From Rubrivivax sp. (GTDB taxonomy: Bacteria; Pseudomonadota; Gammaproteobacteria; Burkholderiales; Burkholderiaceae_C), in assembly GCA_027487905.1 (NCBI GenBank), contig JAIYCR010000064.1, positions 1 through 48,297 on the forward strand: a stretch of DNA of 48,297 nt. Direction: 5' to 3'. The notes under the pieces were generated by a model. The model did no database searches, was not told the DNA's origin, and saw nothing but the letters and a program-made list of their open reading frames with translations. A program made the position numbers and the translations under genes. Below, piece by piece: positions 7,964-15,167 of this stretch (positions within the stretch are counted from its first letter, which is position 1; the number at the start of each line of letters is the position of its first letter).

Positions 7964-9886
7964 ATGCCCCTGCCCAAGCCGCCTTCCAAGCCCGCGACCG
8001 TCCTGCCCGCCAGCGCCTTCACCGACGTCGCCGTGGCCGACGCCCCGTCCGTCCGCAAACGCCGCGGGGCGGGCGCCGCGCCCCCGCTGGACATCGACCT
8101 GGACACGCTGGGCGAAACCCCGGCCGTGGCCGCGGTGCCGAACGCTCCGGACGCCGCGAAGGCGGCTCCGGCGCCGGTGGCCCCGCCCCGGGCCTCGGCC
8201 CGCGCGATCGGCCGCAGCGCAGCGCCGGTGGCGCCCGTGCCTGCCGCGACCGGGCCCGCCGCCGCGGCGACGCCCGCAGCCCCCCACCGGGACGCCCCCG
8301 CCACGCCCCAGCGTGGCGCCCGCGCGGCGGCCGGTGCGGCCCGTGAATCCGCACCCGCACCCGCTCCCTCGGCGTCAACGGCGCAAGCGCCCGCGCCAAC
8401 AGCCGCCGCCCTGCCCGCCGCCTCCCCCCGTTCCGCCGCCGAAGCCGGCAACGGCAGCCGGCCGGCCCGAAAGCCGCGCAGAACCGGCCCGAGCAAGCTC
8501 TTCGTGCTCGACACCAACGTGCTGATGCATGACCCGATGTCGCTGTTCCGCTTCGAGGAGCACGACATCTACCTGCCCATGATCACGCTGGAGGAGCTGG
8601 ACGGGCACAAGAAGGGCATGAGCGAAGTGGCCCGCAATGCGCGGCAGGTCAGCCGCGACCTCGACGCCCTGGCCACCGGCCTGGAAGACCGTGGCGCCGC
8701 CGACATGGCCGCCGGCCTGCCGCTGGCGGCCACCGGGCACCGCGAGGCGACCGGCCGGCTCTTCTTCCAGACCCGGCTGATCGACGTGGTGCTGCCCGCC
8801 GGCCTGCCGCAGGGCAAGGCGGACAACCAGATCCTGGGCGTGGTGCAGGCGCTGCGCCAGCAGAACCCCGAGCGCGACGTGGTGCTGGTGTCCAAGGACA
8901 TCAACATGCGCATCAAGGCCCGCGCGCTGGGTCTGCCCGCCGAGGACTACTTCAACGACAAGACGCTCGAGGACGGCGACCTCCTCTACACCGGCGTGCT
9001 GGCCCTGCCCTCCGATTTCTGGGAGCGCCACGGCAAGACGATGGAAAGCTGGACCCAGGGCGGCGCCACCTTCTACCGGGTCAGCGGTCCGCTGGTGCCC
9101 AGCCTGCTGATCAACCAGTTCGTCTACCTGGAAGCGCCCGGCGCCGCGCCGCTCTATGCGCGGGTGACCGAGATCACCGGCAAGACGGCGGTGCTCAAGA
9201 CGCTGCGCGACTACGCCCATGTCAAGCATTCGGTGTGGGGCGTCACCGCCCGCAACCGCGAGCAGAACTTCGCGCTCAACCTGCTGATGGACCCGGACTG
9301 CGACTTCGTGACGCTGACCGGCACCGCCGGCACGGGCAAGACGCTGATGAGCCTGGCCGCGGGCCTGAGCCAGGTGATGGACGACCGCCGCTACACCGAG
9401 ATCATCGTCACCCGCGTCACCGTGCCGGTGGGCGAGGACATCGGCTACCTGCCGGGCAACGAGGAAGAGAAGATGTCGCCCTGGATGGGCGCGCTCGACG
9501 ACAACCTCGAGGTGCTGGCCAAGAGCGACAGCAGCGCCGGCGAGTGGGGCCGGGCGGCCACCAATGAGCTCGTGCGCAGCAAGGTGAAGATCAAGAGCAT
9601 GGCCTTCATGCGCGGGCGCACCTTCCTCAACAAGTTCGTGCTCATCGACGAGGCGCAGAACCTCACGCCCAAGCAGATGAAGACGCTGATCACCCGGGCC
9701 GGCCCGGGCACGAAGATCGTCTGCCTGGGCAACCTGGCGCAGATCGACACGCCCTACCTGACCGAGGGCAGTTCGGGCCTGACCTACGCGGTCGACCGCT
9801 TCAAGGGCTGGCCGCACAGCGGCCATGTGACGCTTGCCCGCGGCGAACGCTCGCGGCTGGCAGACTTCGCCTCCGACGTGCTCTGA
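7964..9886 (+). CDS. PIN domain-PhoH-like ATPase fusion (YlaK/PhoH2 type)
   Basis: A 640-residue protein joining a PIN ribonuclease fold to a PhoH-like P-loop ATPase; such PhoH2 proteins are described as RNA helicase/RNase enzymes, often linked to toxin-antitoxin biology. The PIN domain begins at LFVLDTNVLMHD (first acidic residue Asp183) and includes YLPMITLEELDGHKKG and later acidic blocks up to about residue 330. The ATPase has Walker A GTAGTGKTL near 453-461 and Walker B LIDEAQN near 560. The first 160-170 residues are a low-complexity Ala/Pro-rich stretch with scattered Arg, probably disordered; I keep ATG 7964 because no good internal start precedes the PIN domain. A terminator lies upstream, and an unrelated acyl-CoA dehydrogenase gene follows after 55 nt. 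Confidence 0.9.
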   Translation: MPLPKPPSKPATVLPASAFTDVAVADAPSVRKRRGAGAAPPLDIDLDTLGETPAVAAVPNAPDAAKAAPAPVAPPRASARAIGRSAAPVAPVPAATGPAAAATPAAPHRDAPATPQRGARAAAGAARESAPAPAPSASTAQAPAPTAAALPAASPRSAAEAGNGSRPARKPRRTGPSKLFVLDTNVLMHDPMSLFRFEEHDIYLPMITLEELDGHKKGMSEVARNARQVSRDLDALATGLEDRGAADMAAGLPLAATGHREATGRLFFQTRLIDVVLPAGLPQGKADNQILGVVQALRQQNPERDVVLVSKDINMRIKARALGLPAEDYFNDKTLEDGDLLYTGVLALPSDFWERHGKTMESWTQGGATFYRVSGPLVPSLLINQFVYLEAPGAAPLYARVTEITGKTAVLKTLRDYAHVKHSVWGVTARNREQNFALNLLMDPDCDFVTLTGTAGTGKTLMSLAAGLSQVMDDRRYTEIIVTRVTVPVGEDIGYLPGNEEEKMSPWMGALDDNLEVLAKSDSSAGEWGRAATNELVRSKVKIKSMAFMRGRTFLNKFVLIDEAQNLTPKQMKTLITRAGPGTKIVCLGNLAQIDTPYLTEGSSGLTYAVDRFKGWPHSGHVTLARGERSRLADFASDVL

Positions 9887-9941
9887 CGCGCACCCCGTCC
9901 GTTCCACCAAGGGCCCGCCGAGGCCCCTTCAGGAGACGCTG

Positions 9942-11120
9942 ATGCAACTGGAATTCACCGCCGAGGAACAGGCCTTCCGCGAGGAGATCCGCGGCTGGGT
10001 GGCCGCCAACCTGCCGGCCGATCTATCGCACAAGGTGCACAACGCGCTCAGGCTGTCCAAGGCCGATCTGCAGCAATGGGCGCGCATCCTGGGCAGCCGA
10101 GGCTGGCACGGCTGGGCCTGGCCCGAGCGCTTCGGCGGCCCGGGCTGGAATGCGGTGCAACGCCACCTCTTCGAAGAGGAATGTGCGCTGGCCGGCGCGC
10201 CGCGCGTGGTGCCCTTCGGCCCGGTGATGGTGGCGCCGGTCATCATGGCCTTCGGCACGCCGCAGCAGCAGCAGCGCTTCCTGCCGGGCATCGCCAGCGG
10301 CGAGGTCTGGTGGAGCCAGGGCTACAGCGAGCCGGGCAGTGGCTCCGACCTCGCCTCGCTCAAGTGCCGCGCCGAGCGCCAGGGCGCGCACTACATCGTC
10401 AACGGGCAGAAGACCTGGACGACGCTGGGGCAGCACGGCGACTGGATCTTCTGCCTGGTGCGCACCAGCACGGAGGGCAAGCCGCAGACGGGCATCAGCT
10501 TCCTGCTCATCGACATGAAGAGCCCGGGCATCACCGTGCGGCCCATCATCACGCTGGACGGCGAACATGAGGTCAACGAGGTCTGGTTCGACAACGTCCA
10601 GGTGCCGGCCGACCAGCTCATCGGCGAGGAGAACAAGGGCTGGACCTACGCCAAGTACCTGCTCGCCCACGAGCGCACCAACATCGCCGACGTCAACCGC
10701 TCCAAGCGCGAGCTCGAGCGGCTCAAGCGCATCGCCACCGCCGAGGGGCTGATGGACGACCTGCGCTTTCGCGACCAGATCGCCCTGCTCGAGGTGGACA
10801 TCGTCGCACTCGAGATGATGGTGCTGCGGGTGCTGTCGGCCGAGAAGAGCGGCAAGCAGAGCCTGGACGTGGCGGGCCTGCTGAAGATCCGCGGCAGCGA
10901 GATCCAGCAGCGCCTGACCGAGCTGATGATGCTCGCCGGCGGGCCGTCCACCCAAGTCCACCGGCTGGACGCGCTGGAGGCCGGCTGGCAGGGGGAGTTC
11001 GTCGGCGCGGCCTATTGCGCCCCGCTGATGGGCACCTACCTCAACATGCGCAAGACCACCATCTACGGCGGCAGCAACGAGGTGCAGCGCAACATCGTCG
11101 CCCAGACGGTGCTGGGCTGA
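9942..11120 (+). CDS. Acyl-CoA dehydrogenase, large subunit of a likely heteromeric pair (PimC-like)
   Basis: FAD-dependent acyl-CoA dehydrogenase of 392 residues. Family blocks run in order: WPERFGGPGW near 60, YSEPGSGSDLASL near 128-140 (substrate/FAD loop), NGQKTWTTLG, and the C-terminal TTIYGGSNEVQRNI. The position of the classical catalytic glutamate (YEG in medium-chain enzymes) is Gly here, but Glu244 in LLAHERTNIAD stands where isovaleryl- and some steroid-CoA dehydrogenases carry their base, so this subunit could be catalytic. AGGAGA precedes ATG 9942. A second, smaller dehydrogenase follows after 22 nt, as in the pimeloyl-CoA (PimC/PimD) and steroid ChsE systems. The physiological substrate cannot be told from sequence. 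Confidence 0.9.
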   Translation: MQLEFTAEEQAFREEIRGWVAANLPADLSHKVHNALRLSKADLQQWARILGSRGWHGWAWPERFGGPGWNAVQRHLFEEECALAGAPRVVPFGPVMVAPVIMAFGTPQQQQRFLPGIASGEVWWSQGYSEPGSGSDLASLKCRAERQGAHYIVNGQKTWTTLGQHGDWIFCLVRTSTEGKPQTGISFLLIDMKSPGITVRPIITLDGEHEVNEVWFDNVQVPADQLIGEENKGWTYAKYLLAHERTNIADVNRSKRELERLKRIATAEGLMDDLRFRDQIALLEVDIVALEMMVLRVLSAEKSGKQSLDVAGLLKIRGSEIQQRLTELMMLAGGPSTQVHRLDALEAGWQGEFVGAAYCAPLMGTYLNMRKTTIYGGSNEVQRNIVAQTVLG

Positions 11121-11142
11121 ACCCGGCACCAGGAGACAGCCA

Positions 11143-12276
11143 ATGGACTTCGAATTCTCGGAAGAGCAGCTCGCGCTGCGCGAGGCGGTGGCCCGCTGGG
11201 TCGACAAGGGCTATGGCTTCGAGCGCCGGCAGGCCCTGGTGCGCGCCGGCGGCCACAGCGCTGCGGTGCTGGGCGAGCTGGCCGAGCTCGGCCTGGCCGG
11301 CCTGGTGGTCAGCCCCGAGCACGGCGGCCTGGGTTTCGGCGCCGTCGAGGCCATGGTGGTGATGGAGGAGCTCGGCCGAGGCCTGGTGCACGCGCCCTAC
11401 TCGGCCCTGCACCTGGTTGCACCGGCGCTCCTGGCCGGCTGCCTGCCCGAGGTGCAGCAGCGCTGGCTGCCGGCACTGGCCGACGGGTCGGCCCGTGTGG
11501 CACCGGCCCTGCACGAGACCGCCGGACGCTACCGGCTGCAGCAGGTGGCCACGCGCGCGGTGAACACCGCCCAGGGCTGGAAGCTCACCGGTCGCAAGAC
11601 GCTGGTCAGTGCCGGTGACGAGGCGCAGGCCTTCATCGTCAGCGCCCGCGTGGGCGGCGCCGATGGCGATGCCGAGGGTGTGGCGCTGTTCATCGTCGAA
11701 GCCGGCGCAGCGGGTCTTCGGGTTCAGGGCAACCCGCTGCACGACGGAGGCCGCGCTGCAGAACTGCACCTGGACGCCACGCCCGCCACCCAGGCCAGCG
11801 GCCAGGCGCTGGGCCTGGTCGAACGCGCTGCCGATGTGGGCATCGCCGCTGCGTGTGCCGAAGCCGTGGGGGTGATGGACCGGCTGCTGGCCATCACGGT
11901 GGAGTACATGAAGACGCGCAAGCAGTTCGGCGTGCCCATCGCCAGCTTCCAGGCGCTGCAGCACCGCGTGGCCGACGTGAAGATGCAGGTCGAGCTCGGA
12001 CGCTCGATGAGCTACTACGCCACGCTGCGCCTGGGCTCCGAAGACGCCGTGCGCCGCCGCGCCTGTGCGCAGGCGAAGGTGCAGCTGGGCCAGAGCATGC
12101 GCTTCGTGGGGCAGCAGTGCGTGCAGCTGCACGGGGGCATCGGCGTGACCGACGAGTACGTCGGCGCGCATTACTTCAAGCGCCTGACCACGCTGGAGAT
12201 GGCCTGGGGCGACAGCCTGCACCAGCTCGGCGAGGTCAGCCGGCGCATGCAGGACACGGCGGGCGTCTTTGCCTGA
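11143..12276 (+). CDS. Acyl-CoA dehydrogenase, small partner subunit (PimD-like)
   Basis: A 377-residue acyl-CoA dehydrogenase-fold protein starting MDFEFSEEQLALREAVARWV, with PEHGGLGFGAVEAMVVMEELGR, LTGRKTLVSAGDEAQAFIV, MKTRKQFGVPIASFQALQHRVADV (the strongly conserved helical signature) and QLHGGIGVTDEY. It is more diverged than its upstream neighbour: the mid-domain GSGSD loop is missing and neither the C-terminal YEG glutamate nor the alternative helix glutamate is visible. I infer a non-catalytic or FAD-binding partner in an alpha2-beta2 enzyme with the gene 22 nt upstream. AGGAGA lies ahead of ATG 11143. Its last codons overlap the probable TTG start of the peptidase gene. Confidence 0.87.
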   Translation: MDFEFSEEQLALREAVARWVDKGYGFERRQALVRAGGHSAAVLGELAELGLAGLVVSPEHGGLGFGAVEAMVVMEELGRGLVHAPYSALHLVAPALLAGCLPEVQQRWLPALADGSARVAPALHETAGRYRLQQVATRAVNTAQGWKLTGRKTLVSAGDEAQAFIVSARVGGADGDAEGVALFIVEAGAAGLRVQGNPLHDGGRAAELHLDATPATQASGQALGLVERAADVGIAAACAEAVGVMDRLLAITVEYMKTRKQFGVPIASFQALQHRVADVKMQVELGRSMSYYATLRLGSEDAVRRRACAQAKVQLGQSMRFVGQQCVQLHGGIGVTDEYVGAHYFKRLTTLEMAWGDSLHQLGEVSRRMQDTAGVFA

Positions 12277-13303
12277 GCGCAGCGGGCCGTCCGGCTCGCT
12301 CACCGACGTCCACCCGCTGCGGGTGGGCCACCACACCGATGAGCGCCGCCCCACCGGCTGCACGGTGGTGCTGTGCGGCCCCGAGGGCGCGGTCGCCGGC
12401 GTGGACGTGCGGGGCGCAGCGCCCGGCACGCGCGAGACCGACCTGCTGTCCCCCTTCAACAGCGTCGAGCGGGTGCATGCCGTCCTGCTGGCCGGCGGCA
12501 GCGCCTTCGGGCTCGATGCCGCGGGCGGCGTGATGCGCTGGCTCGACGAACATGGCATCGGCCTGCCGGTCGGGCCGGCACGGGTGCCCATCGTGCCCGC
12601 GGCCATCCTGTTCGACCTGTGGATGGGCTCGGGAGCGTCGCACCCGGATGCGGCCTCGGGCCATGCCGCCTGCGAGGACGCCTGGGCCCGAGGGGCTGCA
12701 CCGGTGCAGCGCGGCAGCGTCGGTGCCGGCACCGGGGCGGCCGTCGGCAAGATGCTCGGCTTCAACCGGGCGATGAAGGGCGGCATCGGCAGCGCCTCGG
12801 TGCGCTTGCACGGTTTCACCGTGGCCGCACTGGTGGCCCTGAACGCGGTGGGCGATGTGGTCGACCCGGCCACCGGCCAGGTGATCGGCGGCGCCCGCGG
12901 CGACGACGGCCTGCCCCTGGGCATCACCGCCCGGCTGCTTGAAGGCGCCGTCCCCTTCAAGCCGCTGCCACCCACCGGCAGCGCGACCACGCTGGTGGTG
13001 GTGGCCACCGATGCCACGCTGGACAAGGCCCAGGCCGGGCGGCTGGCCACGATGGCCCACGACGGCCTGGCCCGAAGCCTCGACCCGGTGCACACGCCTC
13101 ACGACGGCGACACGGTTTTTGCGCTGGCCACGGGTTCCGTGCAGGCGTCCGGCCAAGGCCCGCAGCCTGCGCTGTCGCTGCTGGGCGTGATGGCCGCCCA
13201 GGCCACGGCGCAGGCCGTGCTCGACGCGCTGAAGTCGGCCCGCACCTTGCCTGGCCACCCCGACTGCCCGGCCTGGTGCGACGGGCCCGTCGCGCCGCGA
13301 TGA
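12269..13303 (+). CDS. P1-family (DmpA-like) N-terminal nucleophile peptidase
   Basis: A 344-residue member of the P1 peptidase family, which includes DmpA-type aminopeptidases and 6-aminohexanoate oligomer hydrolases that self-cleave to expose an N-terminal nucleophile. The conserved opening LTDVHPLRVGHHTD, the glycine-rich AVLLAGGSAFGLDAAGGVMRWL near 70-90, and GSVGAGTGAAVGK near 150-162 are visible. Start choice: TTG 12269 is the only canonical-type start ahead of the conserved N-terminus in this frame and overlaps the end of the dehydrogenase gene by 8 nt; the ribosome-binding site is weak. The stop overlaps the next gene by 4 nt. The natural substrate is unknown, and I do not assign the nucleophile with certainty. 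Confidence 0.87.
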   Translation: MPERSGPSGSLTDVHPLRVGHHTDERRPTGCTVVLCGPEGAVAGVDVRGAAPGTRETDLLSPFNSVERVHAVLLAGGSAFGLDAAGGVMRWLDEHGIGLPVGPARVPIVPAAILFDLWMGSGASHPDAASGHAACEDAWARGAAPVQRGSVGAGTGAAVGKMLGFNRAMKGGIGSASVRLHGFTVAALVALNAVGDVVDPATGQVIGGARGDDGLPLGITARLLEGAVPFKPLPPTGSATTLVVVATDATLDKAQAGRLATMAHDGLARSLDPVHTPHDGDTVFALATGSVQASGQGPQPALSLLGVMAAQATAQAVLDALKSARTLPGHPDCPAWCDGPVAPR

Positions 13304-14016
13304 GGCTTTCCGAGCTGCTCTTCACCCAGGGTTTCGGCACCCGGCGGCAGGTGGCCTCGCTGATCGCCAGCGGCCGTGTGCGGCTCGGCGGCCTGCCGGT
13401 CGACGATCCGGACACCCCCTTTCAAGGCGAGCGCGGCGAGCCCTTCGAGGTGGATGGCGAGCGCTGGACCTTCCAGCCCACGGCGCTGGTCCTGCTGCAC
13501 AAGCCGGCCGGGCACGAGTGCTCGCTGCGGCCACAGGCGCATCCGAGCGTGCTCTCACTGCTGCCCGCACCGCTGCGCCAGCGCGGCGTGCAGCCGGTGG
13601 GACGGCTGGACGCCGACACCACCGGACTGCTGCTGCTCACCGACGACGGCCGCCTGAACCACCGGCTGACCTCGCCGCGGCACCACGTCCACAAGGTCTA
13701 CGAGGTGCAGTGCGCACACCCGGTGGACGCGGCGCTGGTGCGGCGCCTGCTCGACGGCGTGGAACTGCGCGATGCGCCAGGCGAGCGGGTGCGACCGCTG
13801 GCCTGCGAGGCCACCGGCCCGACGCAGATCCGCCTCACGCTGGACGAGGGCCGCTACCACCAGGTCAAGCGCATGGTGGCGGCGGCCGGCAACCGCGTGG
13901 CTGCGCTGCACCGCAGCCGCTTCGGGCCCCTGGAGCTGCCGGCCTCGCTGGAGCCCGGCCAGTGGTGCTGGCTCGACCCGGCGCTGCTGCAGGACGCCCC
14001 GGACCTCGGCCGATAA
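13300..14016 (+). CDS. rsuA: 16S rRNA pseudouridine synthase, RsuA family
   Basis: Pseudouridine synthase of the RsuA/RluB/E/F family, 238 residues, close to the 231 of E. coli RsuA. An S4-like RNA-binding domain occupies about residues 1-58 (RLSELLFTQGFGTRRQVASLIASGRV), followed by LVLLHKPAGHECS, the catalytic motif GRLDADTTGLLLLTDDG with Asp104, VHKVYEVQ, and the C-terminal EGRYHQVKRMVAAAGNRVAALHR. These fit RsuA best, which modifies U516 of 16S rRNA; specificity within the family is inferred. ATG 13300 overlaps the peptidase stop (ATGA), and ribF follows after 8 nt. The gene lies in a tightly packed plus-strand run. Confidence 0.9.
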   Translation: MRLSELLFTQGFGTRRQVASLIASGRVRLGGLPVDDPDTPFQGERGEPFEVDGERWTFQPTALVLLHKPAGHECSLRPQAHPSVLSLLPAPLRQRGVQPVGRLDADTTGLLLLTDDGRLNHRLTSPRHHVHKVYEVQCAHPVDAALVRRLLDGVELRDAPGERVRPLACEATGPTQIRLTLDEGRYHQVKRMVAAAGNRVAALHRSRFGPLELPASLEPGQWCWLDPALLQDAPDLGR

Positions 14017-14024
14017 TCAGGCCG

Positions 14025-15080
14025 ATGCGCGTATTCACCGGCCTGCACCACCCCGCCCTCGCAACGGCTTCGGCGCTGACCATCGGCAACTTCGACGGGG
14101 TGCACCGGGGTCACCAGGCCATGCTCGCACTGCTGGACAACGAGGCTCGCCACCGCGGGCTGCCGTCCTGCGTGCTGACCTTCGAGCCGCATCCCCGCGA
14201 CCACTTCGCCCGCCTGGCCGGAAAGCCCGAGGCCGCGCCCCGGCGGGTGGCCACGCTGCGCGACAAGCTGGCCGAACTCCAGCGCTGCGGCGTGGACCAG
14301 ACCGTGGTGCTGCGCTTCGACGCCCGCCTGGCCGCGCTCAGCCCGGAGGCCTTCATCGACGACGTGCTGATCGCCGGCCTGGGTGCCCGCTACGTCCTGG
14401 TGGGCGACGACTTCCGCTTCGGTGCCCGTCGTGCGGGCGACTACGCCATGCTCGACCGCTGCGGCCAGCAGCAAGGCTTCGACGTTGCGCGGATGATGAG
14501 CTACGAGGTGCACGGCCTGCGCGTGTCCAGTTCGGCCGTGCGCGATGCGCTGGCCGCGGGTGACATGCAGCAGGCCGCGGTGCTGCTGGGGCGGCCCTAC
14601 AGCATCAGCGGGCGGGTGGTGCACGGCCGCAAGCTCGGCCGGCAGCTCGGCGCGCGCCCTGGCCTGCACGGGCAGCCCGGGGACGACGGCTTTCGAACGC
14701 TGAACCTGGCCTTTCGCCACCCGAGGCCCGCGGCGATGGGCATCTTCGCCGTGCGGGTGCACGGGCTGTCCGACCAGCCGCTGGACGGCGTGGCCAGCCT
14801 GGGGGTTCGCCCCACGGTGGAAGACGCCGGCCGGGTGCTGCTGGAGACACACTGCTTCGACTGGCCGCAGGCCCTGGGACGCGAGGGGGGCTACGGTAGA
14901 CTCATTCGGGTGGATCTCCTGCACAAGCTTCGCGACGAGGCCCGCTACGACGGGCTGGAAGCCCTGACCCGCGCCATCGCCCAGGATGTCGCCGACGCCC
15001 GGCGCCTGCTGGCGGCCACGCCGCTGGCCCACGCAGCCACCGGCCGACAGACCACGCGGGACCGAATTCCGGGCGCCTGA
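14025..15080 (+). CDS. ribF: Bifunctional riboflavin kinase / FAD synthetase RibF
   Basis: Converts riboflavin to FMN and FMN to FAD. The 351-residue protein is longer than the usual 305-315. The N-terminal nucleotidyltransferase shows TIGNFDGVHRGHQAML (about 20-35), LTFEPHPRDHF, and VGDDFRFGARRAGD. The C-terminal kinase begins near 185 (RPYSISGRVVHGRKLGRQLG). Here the normal short link to the PTxN motif is replaced by roughly 13 extra Gly/Pro-rich residues (about 210-223), and the motif reads RTLN rather than PTxN, keeping Thr and Asn. SLGVRPTVED and the DLLHKLRDEARYDGLEAL tail are normal. ATG 14025 follows rsuA by 8 nt; ileS begins 87 nt downstream. Confidence 0.95.
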   Translation: MRVFTGLHHPALATASALTIGNFDGVHRGHQAMLALLDNEARHRGLPSCVLTFEPHPRDHFARLAGKPEAAPRRVATLRDKLAELQRCGVDQTVVLRFDARLAALSPEAFIDDVLIAGLGARYVLVGDDFRFGARRAGDYAMLDRCGQQQGFDVARMMSYEVHGLRVSSSAVRDALAAGDMQQAAVLLGRPYSISGRVVHGRKLGRQLGARPGLHGQPGDDGFRTLNLAFRHPRPAAMGIFAVRVHGLSDQPLDGVASLGVRPTVEDAGRVLLETHCFDWPQALGREGGYGRLIRVDLLHKLRDEARYDGLEALTRAIAQDVADARRLLAATPLAHAATGRQTTRDRIPGA

Positions 15081-15167
15081 GCCACCTGCCAGCCCCATCG
15101 CCGGCCTGCAAGGGCCTGGCGACCGAGAACACGCGAATCCTCAGCCGCGCCCCGAGCGCGCCCCGCC

